Assembly: GCF_044763875.1 (NCBI RefSeq)
Contig: NZ_JBIWGZ010000001.1
Coordinates: 248,001-312,000 of the forward strand
Reading direction: 5' to 3'
DNA: 64,000 nucleotides
Source: Rummeliibacillus sp044763875
Lineage (GTDB): Bacteria > Bacillota > Bacilli > Bacillales_A > Planococcaceae
How positions within the stretch are numbered: the first letter of the stretch is position 1; each line of letters begins with the position of its first letter. Shown here in pieces: positions 26,368 to 36,033 of the stretch. A program made the position numbers and the translations under genes. Under the pieces are notes generated by a model. It made no database searches. It was not told the DNA's origin and worked only from the letters and a program-made list of their open reading frames with translations.

Positions 26368-29056
26368 TGAGCAGCTTAAAGAGATCCAATCAAGACGACA
26401 AAATCTTGAAAATGAGATCAAAAAAGAAAAATATCAAATTGATTACTTAAAAGAAAATGGAGAGTTACCTTTAATAATCCCTGAAGAATCACTACTTCTT
26501 TATGAGATTAAAACAGCACAAACAAAAATGACGAAGGAAGAATATTTAAGCTATCGAGAAGAAATAGCTGATTTAAATTATTTTGACCACATTAAACCAT
26601 TACTAGATTATATTCCTGATAGTAATGGAAGCCGGTATTACGAAAAGAATACGATTCGAGTGGGAATCATTGCAGATGAATTTTTATATCAATCCTATAA
26701 GGATGTCGCAAACTTTATACCCATTACAATTCAAAATTATCAAGAATTCAAGGATCAATTAGATTTCTTATTCGTTGTAAGTGCTTGGAAAGGCTTGGAT
26801 GGTAGTTGGGTGGGATTAGCGAACTCTGCATCTTCAAAAAGAAAAGAATTATACAAAATGATAAATTTCTATAAAAAGAATCATGTAAAAACAGTATTTT
26901 ACTCCAAAGAAGATCCTGTAAATTATGATAAATTTATTGGAATTGCAAAGAAATGTGATTATGTTTTTACAACAGCGAAAGAAAAAATTGATAGATATAA
27001 AAAGGCATGTAATCATGATAAAGTTTTCGTTTTAGAATTTGGAATTAATCCACTATATCATAATCCAATTGGAATAAATAATAACAAAAAGAGTAAAGGT
27101 GTTTTCTTTGCAGGGTCTTGGTTAAATAAGTATCCAGAAAGACAAAAAGAAACAATTGAGATTTTCGAGGGTGTAATCAGCGCCAATCGAAATTTAAAAA
27201 TAATCGATCGAAATTTCCATTTGGATAAAGTAAATTATTTCTTCCCACAAGAGTACTTAGAATATGTTTCGCCATCTATTGAACATGAGTATCTTCAAAA
27301 AGTTCATAAACTATATGATTGGGCAATTAATTTAAACTCAGTGAAATTCAGTGAAACCATGTTTGCCAACAGAATTTATGAGCTACAAGCGATTGGGAAT
27401 ATTATCATTTCGAATTATAGTGTAGGGGTGAATGACAAGTTTCCAAATGTCTTTATAGTGAATAATCGCAAAGAAGTCCAAGATATTTTGAACGGATTTA
27501 CAGATGAAGAAGTTTATAAGCATCAAGTAGTAGGAATACGAAATGTGATGTCATCACATACAACATTCCAAAGATTTAATAACTTATTAGAGAAAATTGA
27601 AATAGTCTCACATTTTACCGCTAAAAAAGTACTAGTTGTGGCTGATAAATTAACTAAAGACGTTATTAGAGATTTTGAAAATCAATCATATCTAGAAAAG
27701 TATTTAATTTCTGAGCAAGAATTCAATGAGCAGATAAAATCACAATATGATATCGTTGCTTTTTTCAGCTCAAACTATCAATATCTAGAATTCTATTTAG
27801 AAGATATGATCAATGGATTTAAGTATACAGATTCGGATTATATTGCTAAAAACAGCTTCTATAATGGCAGCAAATTAATCGAAGGCTTAGAACACAACTA
27901 TATCAATGTAATTCAAGATAAATATAAAACAGTTTTTTGGGCAAATACTTTCCATGCAGATGAATTGCTAGAAATGCCTACAAATTACAAGAAGAAATAT
28001 GGCTATAGTATAGATCATTTTGAATTAAATACTACTAGAGTTCATGAACTTGAGATACCAGATATTGAATATGAATTATCTGTAATTGTTCCTGTTTATA
28101 ATAACGGAAAATACTTGTTAAACAAGTGTTTTAATAGCTTAAAAAGAAGTAGCATTTTTGAGAAAATGCAAATAATTATGGTGGATGATGGTTCTTCAAA
28201 CAAAGAAACCTTGAACACAATTAATAGAATTGCAAGAGAGCATCCAAATGTAATTACCTATTTCTTTCCAGAGGGTGGAAGTGGTAGTGCTTCAAGAGCA
28301 AGGAACATGGGAGTAGACTTAGCAAACTGTGAATATGTAACTTATTTAGATCCAGACAATGAGGCAGTTAATGATGGTTATGCTCAGTTATTAATTCTAT
28401 TAAAAAGTGATCATGAATTAGATATTGCAATAGGTAACATGATTAAATTTGATAATACGAAAATTAGCTATTTTAAATATTATCAAACAGTAACTGAAGC
28501 TATTCAAAGTAGGATCATTAATAATCCAAAACAATTATTAATTCATACTGATTTGAGAACGCAAAGTATTCAGGCATTAGTTGTGAAAAGAAAAATCATT
28601 ACAGAGCATCAATTGAAAATGGTTGAAAATGCAGGTGGTCAAGATACGTTATTTTTCCAAGAGTTACTTTTACATTCAACAAAAGGTGCAGTAATTGATC
28701 TGGATATACACATTTATTATGCAGCTGTATCAGGTTCAGTTACGAATACTGTGACAAAAAAATTCTTTGAAAAATATTACACATTGGAGAAAGAGAGACT
28801 GCCATTTTTGATTAGCAATGATTTGCTCACTTTGTATATGGAAAAGCGATTTACTTTCTATTTCAGAAATTGGTATCTGATAAGAATTAAACGAATAAAT
28901 GATGAAGATCAAAAAGAGGCTATCGATACTCTTTACAAAATTTATTCTTTATACAAAGAATTTGTAGTGGAACAATCAGTAGAAATTGATAAATTTGAAG
29001 CTTTTTATAAAAGAGGTAAATACAAAAAAATTGCTAAGTACTTCTCTAAAATTTGA
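26348..29056 (+). CDS. Two-domain glycosyltransferase (CgeB-like GT-B plus GT2)
   Basis: This 902-residue protein starts with a coiled coil (about 1-40). A CgeB-like GT-B region follows at about 95-420 (VGIIADEFLYQSYKDV ... AGSWLNKYPERQ ... FANRIYELQAIGNIIISNYS). The C-terminal GT2 domain, from about 575, has LSVIVPVYNNGKYLLNKCF, IIMVDDGSS and YVTYLDPDNE as the DxD-like site. The double-transferase layout recalls polymerases of repeating wall polymers such as GgaB. It probably extends the chain using two sugars or a sugar and a polyol phosphate (inference). Confidence 0.82.
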   Translation: MQITNIDEQLKEIQSRRQNLENEIKKEKYQIDYLKENGELPLIIPEESLLLYEIKTAQTKMTKEEYLSYREEIADLNYFDHIKPLLDYIPDSNGSRYYEKNTIRVGIIADEFLYQSYKDVANFIPITIQNYQEFKDQLDFLFVVSAWKGLDGSWVGLANSASSKRKELYKMINFYKKNHVKTVFYSKEDPVNYDKFIGIAKKCDYVFTTAKEKIDRYKKACNHDKVFVLEFGINPLYHNPIGINNNKKSKGVFFAGSWLNKYPERQKETIEIFEGVISANRNLKIIDRNFHLDKVNYFFPQEYLEYVSPSIEHEYLQKVHKLYDWAINLNSVKFSETMFANRIYELQAIGNIIISNYSVGVNDKFPNVFIVNNRKEVQDILNGFTDEEVYKHQVVGIRNVMSSHTTFQRFNNLLEKIEIVSHFTAKKVLVVADKLTKDVIRDFENQSYLEKYLISEQEFNEQIKSQYDIVAFFSSNYQYLEFYLEDMINGFKYTDSDYIAKNSFYNGSKLIEGLEHNYINVIQDKYKTVFWANTFHADELLEMPTNYKKKYGYSIDHFELNTTRVHELEIPDIEYELSVIVPVYNNGKYLLNKCFNSLKRSSIFEKMQIIMVDDGSSNKETLNTINRIAREHPNVITYFFPEGGSGSASRARNMGVDLANCEYVTYLDPDNEAVNDGYAQLLILLKSDHELDIAIGNMIKFDNTKISYFKYYQTVTEAIQSRIINNPKQLLIHTDLRTQSIQALVVKRKIITEHQLKMVENAGGQDTLFFQELLLHSTKGAVIDLDIHIYYAAVSGSVTNTVTKKFFEKYYTLEKERLPFLISNDLLTLYMEKRFTFYFRNWYLIRIKRINDEDQKEAIDTLYKIYSLYKEFVVEQSVEIDKFEAFYKRGKYKKIAKYFSKI

Positions 29057-29225
29057 TAATTGAAAATTCAGATATCAAATTGAAGGGAGGTGACATGCAA
29101 CTATTCGTACTAGATTCAAAATTTTATTTTTACCGATTTTCTCATACAGTTTCAAGGTTAACTTGAATCAATATATTGATCGAAAACCTTATCAAAATGA
29201 CTAATTTGTATATTGGAGGAAAATA

Positions 29226-30506
29226 ATGATGAAATTATGTACGATTGGCTTAGGATATATTGGATTACCTACATCAATAATGTTTGCAAAACACAATGTG
29301 AATGTTGTGGGCGTAGATGTTAAAAAGGAAGTAGTAGAATCATTGAATAGCGGGAAAATTCATTTAGAAGAGCCAGGATTACAAGAAGCTCTAGAAGAAG
29401 TTATCTCAATGGGAACTTTTAGAGCTGAAATTGCACCTGAAAAGGCGGATACGTTCATTATTTCCGTACCAACCCCTAATTATCATGATCAATATAAATC
29501 TTGTGATTTAACTTATGTGCTAAGTGCAGTAAAATCAGTATTACCATATATTGAGAGTGGGAATACAATCATTGTTGAATCGACAATAGCACCCCGTAGT
29601 ATGGATGATTTCGTAAGACCGTTAGTAGAAGGGGCTGGCTTTATAGTTGGAAAGGATGTTTTCCTAGTTCACTGCCCTGAAAGAGTTTTACCAGGACAAA
29701 TTATGCAAGAGTTAGTATTCAATAATCGTATTGTTGGAGGAATTACAGCAGCTTGTACGGAAGCTGGTGTAAATGTATATAGTACATTTGTTCAGGGAGA
29801 AATTATTCGAACAGATGCAAAAACAGCAGAAATGTCTAAACTTATGGAAAATACATTTAGAGATGTTAATATTGCACTGGCAAATGAACTCGCGAAAGTA
29901 TGTAATGAGTTAGAAATTAATAGCCTTGATGTTATTAAAATGGCCAATAAACATCCAAGAGTTAACTTACATACACCAGGACCTGGAGTAGGGGGGCATT
30001 GTTTAGCAGTCGATCCATATTTTATCGTCGCAAAAGCTCCTGAAACAGCACAATTAATCAATTTATCTCGCACGATTAATACATCCATGCCACATTTCGT
30101 GGTAGATAATGTTAATAAATTGATGGAAAATGCAAGTGGAAAAGTCGTTACTGTTTTTGGGCTAACGTATAAAGGAAATGTAGACGATATCCGTGAAAGT
30201 CCAGCTTTAGAAATTTTTGAAATGCTTAAATCCCAAGGAAATTATGAAGTTCGTGCATATGACCCACATGTTCAATTGAATTGGGTTATGCAAGACCTTG
30301 CGCAAGCTGTCGATGGCTCAGATTTAATTGTTGTACTTACAGATCATGATGAATTTAAGAGATTTGGCGAAAGTGTTTTTATGCAGATGTCGAACAGAAG
30401 AATTTTTGATACAAAAAATATTGTGCAAAAACTATCACATGATGTTGAATATATGAATTATGGAAATCTCTTTAAATATACGAAAAAGGAAGCTACACTT
30501 GTATGA
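29226..30506 (+). CDS. UDP-N-acetyl-D-mannosamine dehydrogenase
   Basis: This 426-residue nucleotide-sugar dehydrogenase begins LCTIGLGYIGLPTSIMFAKH (Rossmann) and has the catalytic cysteine in GPGVGGHCLAVDPYF (Cys259) and the C-terminal TYKGNVDDIRESPALEI. The family of WecC oxidises UDP-ManNAc to UDP-ManNAcA with NAD. The 2-epimerase gene at the end of the same cluster makes its substrate, which supports the ManNAc assignment over UDP-Glc. It overlaps the permease gene by 4 bp. Confidence 0.88.
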   Translation: MMKLCTIGLGYIGLPTSIMFAKHNVNVVGVDVKKEVVESLNSGKIHLEEPGLQEALEEVISMGTFRAEIAPEKADTFIISVPTPNYHDQYKSCDLTYVLSAVKSVLPYIESGNTIIVESTIAPRSMDDFVRPLVEGAGFIVGKDVFLVHCPERVLPGQIMQELVFNNRIVGGITAACTEAGVNVYSTFVQGEIIRTDAKTAEMSKLMENTFRDVNIALANELAKVCNELEINSLDVIKMANKHPRVNLHTPGPGVGGHCLAVDPYFIVAKAPETAQLINLSRTINTSMPHFVVDNVNKLMENASGKVVTVFGLTYKGNVDDIRESPALEIFEMLKSQGNYEVRAYDPHVQLNWVMQDLAQAVDGSDLIVVLTDHDEFKRFGESVFMQMSNRRIFDTKNIVQKLSHDVEYMNYGNLFKYTKKEATLV

Positions 30507-31306
30507 ACTTCGCTGGGCAAGTTTTGAAAGAGCAATTTCTCCATTTAAATTTGATATTCCGTTTAAGTTTATATGAAGAAAAAGGGAAATATACAATGCA
30601 CTACTTGGGTGCATTATGGCAAATATTAAACCCATTCATTCAAATAGGAGTTTATTGGCTTATTTTCGGACTTGGGATTAGAAAAGGGTCGCCAGTTGAT
30701 GGAACCCCATTTTTCCTTTGGTTGATCATTGGACTTGTTCCATGGCTATATATAAGTCGAACAATTACGCAAGCTTCAAATAGTGTTTTTGCAAAAGTAA
30801 ATTTAGTATCTAAAATGCATTTTCCAGTTAGCGTTTTACCAACGATAAAAATCGTGGGGAATTCAATATCTTTAATTCCCATGCTTATTATTACGATTGG
30901 GATTGCGTTATTATACGGTATCTTCTCAGGTGCCTATTTAATTCAACTAATCTATTATCTAATTTGCTTATATTTCTTGCTCTTTGCAATTACATTACTC
31001 TTATCGACACTTACAACCATTATTCGAGATGTGCAGATGATGGTGCAATCAATTGTGCGTCTATTAATGTTTTTCTTACCAATTGTATGGAACGTTCATA
31101 ATTTTCCCGATTTCTTTGTCAATATATTAAAATTAAATCCATTATTTTACATTATTGAAGGCTTTAGATTTTCTATTTTGGGCGGACAATGGTTTTTTGA
31201 AGACCTACCATATACAGTTTATTTCTGGAGTTTAAGTATTTTAATATTAACAGTTGGCTCCTTTTTACACATCAAATTCCGTAACAAATTTGTTGACTAC
31301 CTATAA
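30503..31306 (+). CDS. ABC-2 type polymer exporter permease (TagG-like)
   Basis: This 267-residue protein has six predicted membrane helices and the ABC-2 features YLGALWQILNPFIQIGVYWL, GLVPWLYISR and FLPIVWNVHNFP, followed by LNPLFYIIEGFR. TagG/RfbA-type permeases flip undecaprenyl-linked teichoic acid or similar polymer to the outside. It starts on the stop of the dehydrogenase gene (ATGA) and is followed by its ATPase, so they form one complex. Confidence 0.9.
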   Translation: MNFAGQVLKEQFLHLNLIFRLSLYEEKGKYTMHYLGALWQILNPFIQIGVYWLIFGLGIRKGSPVDGTPFFLWLIIGLVPWLYISRTITQASNSVFAKVNLVSKMHFPVSVLPTIKIVGNSISLIPMLIITIGIALLYGIFSGAYLIQLIYYLICLYFLLFAITLLLSTLTTIIRDVQMMVQSIVRLLMFFLPIVWNVHNFPDFFVNILKLNPLFYIIEGFRFSILGGQWFFEDLPYTVYFWSLSILILTVGSFLHIKFRNKFVDYL

Positions 31307-31320
31307 TCGGAGGAAGAGGT

Positions 31321-32229
31321 ATGAATCCGAAAATTCGATGCACGGATATAACAAAAAGTTTCAGTTTATATAGTAAACAATCTGATAAATTAGTAGATAT
31401 TATTTCTTTAAAAAAAGATCGAGATCAGTTTAATGCACTAAGAAATATCAGTTTTGAGGTAAATGCAGGCGAGGCGATTGGTATTATTGGATTGAATGGA
31501 TCTGGTAAGTCTACTCTCTCAAATTTACTAGCACAAGTCATTCCGCCAAGTTCAGGAACGATAGAAATTAACGGTGAAACATCGCTAATTGCCATTTCTG
31601 TTGGTTTAAATGCATCCTTAACAGGCTTGGAAAATATTAAAATGAAATGTTTGATGCACGGTTTAAGCATTGCAGATATCAATGAATTAACTGCAGAAAT
31701 AATCGAATTTGCAGACATAGGCAATTTCATAAACCAACCAGTAAAAAATTATTCAAGTGGTATGAAATCACGCTTAGGTTTCGCTATTTCGATTCATACA
31801 AATCCTGATATCTTAATAGTCGATGAAGCATTGTCTGTTGGTGACCAGACATTTTATCAAAAATGCCTAAATAAGATTAATGAATTTAAAAGCCAGGGAA
31901 AAACGATTATCTTTGTTAGTCATTCCTTGTCCCAAATCGAAGCATTTTGTGATCGAGTGATGTGGATTCATTTTGGACAAATTAAGATGTTTGACGCAAC
32001 AAAAAAAGTAATTGGGGAATATAAACAGTTTATTAAATGGTTTAATGCTCTAAGTGAAGAAGAAAAGAAAGTAAATAGGACCAAATTGTTGGATGAACAG
32101 TATGAAGAGGAATCAAGCAATTTAATAAGCGAAAACAAGCAAAAGAGTGGCTTTAATTTTTCTTTTCTAACACAGACTGCTATTTTACTATTTGTAGTAA
32201 TTATAAGTGCAGCGTATATTTTTGCCTAA
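31321..32229 (+). CDS. Polymer exporter ATPase (TagH-like)
   Basis: This 302-residue ATPase has Walker A GLNGSGKST, the signature YSSGMKSRLGFA and Walker B ILIVDEALSVGD. The C-terminus adds a linker and one hydrophobic helix (about 280-301, TAILLFVVIISAAYIF), as in TagH, whose extra-ATPase part is membrane anchored. It powers export of the polymer made by this cluster. Confidence 0.9.
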   Translation: MNPKIRCTDITKSFSLYSKQSDKLVDIISLKKDRDQFNALRNISFEVNAGEAIGIIGLNGSGKSTLSNLLAQVIPPSSGTIEINGETSLIAISVGLNASLTGLENIKMKCLMHGLSIADINELTAEIIEFADIGNFINQPVKNYSSGMKSRLGFAISIHTNPDILIVDEALSVGDQTFYQKCLNKINEFKSQGKTIIFVSHSLSQIEAFCDRVMWIHFGQIKMFDATKKVIGEYKQFIKWFNALSEEEKKVNRTKLLDEQYEEESSNLISENKQKSGFNFSFLTQTAILLFVVIISAAYIFA

Positions 32230-32257
32230 TTTATATAGATAGAGGTGTAGGTTCTAG

Positions 32258-33454
32258 ATGACTAATCAAAGTAAAGTGAAAATAATGACAATATTCGGTA
32301 CAAGACCAGAAGCGATAAAATTAGCGCCATTAGTACTTGAATTAGAAAAACATCAAGATGATATCGAATCGATTGTAACTGTAACAGCTCAGCATCGAGA
32401 AATGCTTGATCAAGTGTTGGATGTATTTAATATTCAGCCTCAATATGATTTGAATATTATGACAAAACAACAAACCTTAGTTGATGTTACCACACGTGCA
32501 TTAGAAGGTTTGAATGAAGTATTGCAGAAAGAAAAGCCTGACTTAGTGCTTGTTCACGGCGATACATCAACAACATTTGTCGCAAGTCTTGCAGCATTTT
32601 ACAACCAAATTTTAGTTGGCCATGTTGAAGCTGGATTACGTACATGGAACAAATACTCTCCATTTCCAGAAGAGATGAATCGACAACTAACTGGAGTGAT
32701 CGCAGATTTTCATTTTGCGCCTACTAAAAAAGCACAGCAAAATTTATTGAATGAAAACAAGAAAATAGAAACAATTTTTGTAACAGGAAATACAGCAATC
32801 GATGCCTTATCGACAACTGTTTCTGAAAATTATGGTCATCCTATTTTAGAGAAAATAGGCAACGATAAAATGATACTTTTGACAGCTCATCGTAGGGAAA
32901 ACCTTGGTGAACCAATGAGACATATGTTCAAAGCGATCAAACAAATTGTAGATGAACATAATGATCTTCAAGTAGTATATCCAGTTCATTTGAATCCTGC
33001 AGTAAGAGAAATTGCTGCTGAAATATTAGGAGAGAACTCGAGAATTCACTTAATTGAACCGTTAGAAGTGATTGATTTTCATAATTTCTTATCAAGAGCA
33101 CATATCATATTAACAGATTCAGGTGGCATTCAAGAAGAAGCACCTTCCTTAGGTGTTCCGGTATTAGTCCTTCGTGATACAACAGAAAGACCAGAAGGTA
33201 TTGAAGCAGGAACATTAAAACTTGCGGGTACTGACCAATCAACAATTTATGAATTAACAAAAGAATTACTAACGGATTCAAAGAAATATGAAAGGATGTC
33301 GAAAGCATCCAATCCATATGGTGATGGACATGCTTCAGAAAGAATTGTGGAATCGATACTATATCATTTTAAGAAAAGCGAATCTATGCCAAGCCCTTTC
33401 GAAAGATTGGAAAACACTAGTTTACATAAAAATATTGAAAAGCTTCTCAATTGA
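32258..33454 (+). CDS. mnaA: UDP-N-acetylglucosamine 2-epimerase
   Basis: This 398-residue enzyme has all family marks: IFGTRPEAIKLAPLVLELEK, VHGDTSTTFVASLAAFY, GHVEAGLRTWNKYSPFPEEM, LTAHRRENLGEP and TDSGGIQEEAPSLGVPVLVL. It interconverts UDP-GlcNAc and UDP-ManNAc in the cytoplasm and so feeds the UDP-ManNAc dehydrogenase encoded upstream. It is the last gene of the polymer cluster. Confidence 0.93.
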   Translation: MTNQSKVKIMTIFGTRPEAIKLAPLVLELEKHQDDIESIVTVTAQHREMLDQVLDVFNIQPQYDLNIMTKQQTLVDVTTRALEGLNEVLQKEKPDLVLVHGDTSTTFVASLAAFYNQILVGHVEAGLRTWNKYSPFPEEMNRQLTGVIADFHFAPTKKAQQNLLNENKKIETIFVTGNTAIDALSTTVSENYGHPILEKIGNDKMILLTAHRRENLGEPMRHMFKAIKQIVDEHNDLQVVYPVHLNPAVREIAAEILGENSRIHLIEPLEVIDFHNFLSRAHIILTDSGGIQEEAPSLGVPVLVLRDTTERPEGIEAGTLKLAGTDQSTIYELTKELLTDSKKYERMSKASNPYGDGHASERIVESILYHFKKSESMPSPFERLENTSLHKNIEKLLN

Positions 33455-33559
33455 ATATAAAAATATAAGAGTTAATATAGGAAAAAATCTCATATTGCAG
33501 AACTTTTCCGTAAAATGATAGTACAAGCATCATTTCCTCTTAACTAAAAGATTGGAAAA

Positions 33560-33732
33560 TGAATCAATTTAATAATGCAAAATTTATCTGAAATATACGA
33601 ACATTAGTGAGTTGAAGCCAAGCCCGTGGAAAGCGCCGTCTGTAGCGGAACATCCAAAACTAAATATTAAAAGTTAATGTGTTGAAATGTTCGTATTTTT
33701 AAACCGAAAACGGATTTATGAAATTGATTCAA
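33560..33732. repeat. Short type-1 inverted-repeat element (173 bp)
   Basis: The left end TGAATCAATTTAATAA and right end TTATGAAATTGATTCA are inverted copies. Inner arms ATACGAACATT / AATGTTCGTAT are also inverted. The core is only AAGCCCGTGGAAAGCGCCG plus TCTGTAGCGGAACATCC, an internally deleted version of the 305-bp copy at 44.7 kb. No coding capacity. Confidence 0.75.
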
Positions 33733-33783
33733 ATGAATAAAAATTACAAATAAATCTTCTTAAAACTTATCGTTTTAAATCTC

Positions 33784-33831
33784 AAATTGAAAGGCAATAC
33801 GGTCACCATACCGTATTGCCTTTTCAAATTT
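33784..33831. terminator. Long hairpin, bidirectional terminator
   Basis: AAGGCAATACGGT (33791-33803) pairs perfectly with 33810-33822, and the pairing extends with one bulge to CAAATT/AAATTTG on the outside. It is probably the terminator of the polymer cluster, pushed away from mnaA by the inserted element. The rest of 33823-34104 is AT-rich with no gene. Confidence 0.7.
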
Positions 33832-34104
33832 GTAATGAGCGAAAGTAATCTAGCAATAACTTAAGTTAAATGACCACCCAATCATTAAACCTGAATTATT
33901 TATACTTTAATTCAATAGTTTCAGCTTTGATTGCCTTTTTGAAGAAATCTATTAGTAATTAAGTAAAACGCATTTTTCTTTAAAAAAACTAACCAAAATA
34001 AGAATGAAAGATATAGACACCGAATAGTATTTCTATTAAGGCATAGTATTTTAGATGAAATAAATTAATATCCTTATGTGATCTATTAAAAAGGTGGTCT
34101 GCTC

Positions 34105-34851
34105 ATGTATCTCTTACTAATATTTTTTACAAGTGTTTTATTCTTTATTTTAACTTTTATCGTTTCAACACTTGGAACCAAGTTTCTTTGTTTACTCATT
34201 TCAATTTTATTGTATAAATGGGGCTCATATCAGATTAAATTAATAGAGATGAGAAGAGAAGAGGCAATTAAAAAGGAAACAGAAGAAATGTTGCAAGAAT
34301 ATCCGCATAGTCATTCTACAGTATCTTCAGATTATTTAAATGCATTACTCATAGGAGAGGCATCGCAAACATTCTTTGTTGCAAAAAGAGAAGATACAGA
34401 TTCTGATTTTGAAGTAAGGGAATATTTATTCAATGAAATTTATGAAACAGCCATTGAAGAAGATGGAAATCAAATAGCATTAATCTCAAGAGGTGGACTA
34501 CTTGGAGGATCATTAATTGACGGTGGCGGAAATTCATTAGTATATGTTATGGAACCAGAAAATAGTTTGAAAGATAATTCAGATGAGGAATCTGAAGAAA
34601 CAACAGAAAAGAGCTCTGAAGAAGTATCTAAGTTAAGTTTAAAAGTGGTAGTTGATGATTTGTCCAACCCAATTATTGAGTATGTATTTTTGGAACCTGA
34701 GGAACCAGTGGAAAAAGATTCGGATGTATACAAGGAAGCATCTAAGCAATGTAAAAAATGGCATCAAATGATCAGTGTCTTAATTAAACGACATGATAAC
34801 CTAAATAAAGTAGTCATTAAACGTTATGAAAATTCAAATAGAGTAGTTTAG
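34105..34851 (+). CDS. Hypothetical membrane-anchored acidic protein
   Basis: This 248-residue protein has two adjacent hydrophobic segments (residues about 2-24 and 26-42), then a long acidic, Ser/Glu-rich soluble part (SDEESEETTEKSSEEVSKLS) and a glycine cluster (ISRGGLLGGSLIDGGGNSL). It has an AAGGTGGT ribosome site and no neighbours in operon. I do not recognise a family or function. Confidence 0.7.
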   Translation: MYLLLIFFTSVLFFILTFIVSTLGTKFLCLLISILLYKWGSYQIKLIEMRREEAIKKETEEMLQEYPHSHSTVSSDYLNALLIGEASQTFFVAKREDTDSDFEVREYLFNEIYETAIEEDGNQIALISRGGLLGGSLIDGGGNSLVYVMEPENSLKDNSDEESEETTEKSSEEVSKLSLKVVVDDLSNPIIEYVFLEPEEPVEKDSDVYKEASKQCKKWHQMISVLIKRHDNLNKVVIKRYENSNRVV

Positions 34852-34917
34852 CTTTTAATGATTACTCGTATTGGTTTAATAGAGTTTCGCAGCTGATTTT
34901 AATATATTTTTATAAAT

Positions 34918-35159
34918 TGAATTAATTTCATAATTCGAAGATTTAATGAAAAACACGAAAATTAAATGGTCCATTTTTATATGTAATATCTATTAGAACA
35001 TTGTCTATGAAGCGGAAGAGGGTGACTCTTTGGGGGAAGCGCCATCTGGAGCTGCATACTAAGTAATTATAGAAATAGAATATTATCCGAATTATTGAGT
35101 TGTTTATGTAGGAAATATTCGTATTTTTTAACTAGAAAAGTACTTATGAAATTAACTCA
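34918..35159. repeat. Type-1 inverted-repeat element (242 bp)
   Basis: The left end TGAATTAATTTCATAA and right end TTATGAAATTAACTCA are inverted copies. The centre, GTGACTCTTTGGGGGAAGCG, is a reduced form of the GC-rich core. It lies just upstream of the riboflavin operon leader. Confidence 0.7.
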
Positions 35160-35232
35160 ATTGAAAATAAATAATAAATTATTAATGATTTTTCAGATTA
35201 AAAGTGATATACTTTGCGCATAGATGAATAAT

Positions 35233-35355
35233 TCCTTCGGGGTCGGGTGAAATTCCCAATCGACGGTGATGAAGCAATTCTAAGCCCGTGAGCCTTTTAT
35301 AGGCAGGATTTGGTGTAAGTCCAAAGCCGACAGTATAGTCTGGATGAGAGAAGGA
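35233..35355 (+). ncRNA. FMN riboswitch, first of two in tandem
   Basis: The conserved RFN-element boxes are all present: TTCGGGGTCGGGTGAAATTC, CCAATCGACGGTGATGAAGC, AGCCCGTGAGCC, GATTTGGTGTAAGTCC and CCGACAGTATAGTCTGGATG, closed by outer TCCTTC / GAAGGA. It differs from the second copy at three positions. Its own terminator (35438-35473) follows with no gene between, so FMN binding would stop transcription before the second switch. Confidence 0.95.
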
Positions 35356-35437
35356 TGTATGGAACGTTAAATTCTTATGATTTACTATTGTATTTCATAG
35401 GTTTATTTGATGATGAAATAAACAGACTTCCAATCCA

Positions 35438-35473
35438 CCCCGTAGAGAAAAATCTATGGGGTTTTCTTTTTTA
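35438..35473 (+). terminator. Terminator of the first FMN riboswitch
   Basis: CCCCGTAGA pairs with TCTATGGGG and is followed by TTTTCTTTTTTT. It lies 82 bases after the aptamer and is the likely expression platform. Confidence 0.85.
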
Positions 35474-35542
35474 TTAAGCTTTGAATGCTAGAGAGTATTC
35501 TGCTTAAATTTTAGAAAACCATTAACAATTTAAAATACGTAG

Positions 35543-35665
35543 TCCTTCGGGGGCGGGTGAAATTCCCAATCGACGGTGATGAAGCAATTCTAAGCCCGTG
35601 AGCCTTTTATAGGCAGGATTTGGTGTAAATCCAAAGCCGACAGTATAGTCTGGATGGGAGAAGGA
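35543..35665 (+). ncRNA. FMN riboswitch, second of two in tandem
   Basis: The same 123-nt aptamer as at 35233, with three substitutions (GGGGG for GGGGT, AAATCC for AAGTCC, ATGGG for ATGAG). The sequence on either side is unrelated to that around the first copy. It is followed by a different terminator at 35746-35786, and then by ribE 370 bases downstream. Confidence 0.95.
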
Positions 35666-35745
35666 CAATGAGCAATGGTAGAAGCTTTTGAAAAATTAAT
35701 TTCAATAGGCTTATTTAGTGATACCATTTACTACATATTCTCCCG

Positions 35746-35786
35746 AAAACTCCTTAGGTAAATTTCCTTTAGGAGTTTTCTTTTTG
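35746..35786 (+). terminator. Terminator of the second FMN riboswitch
   Basis: AAAACTCCTTAGG pairs imperfectly with CCTTTAGGAGTTTT and is followed by CTTTTT. From here to ribE (35787-36033) I see no gene and no trace of ribD. Confidence 0.8.
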
Positions 35787-36033
35787 GTTAAAATATCCAA
35801 AATGGAGGGGTAAATTGACTGCTGACTATTATATGAATCGGAAGTAATGATCAAAAACTTCCAACAAACTCGAAATGAGATTGTCTAATTAAAAAAGCCT
35901 ACTATATCCATAGAAAAAGTATTGAAAAACCTTTGAAAAAAAGCAATCTTACTAAAATTAAGCTATGTGGACAAATACGTAATAATTAGCAAAGATATCA
36001 AGATTACTTCTGTTTTGAAATGAGGTGTTACAT

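Noticed and set aside
29095..29166. A 23-codon frame (MQLFVLDSKFYFYRFS...) with a very strong GGGAGGTGAC site between two polymer genes.
   Set aside because: Too short to support as a gene without conservation data, though the ribosome site is striking; it could be a leader peptide or decayed start.
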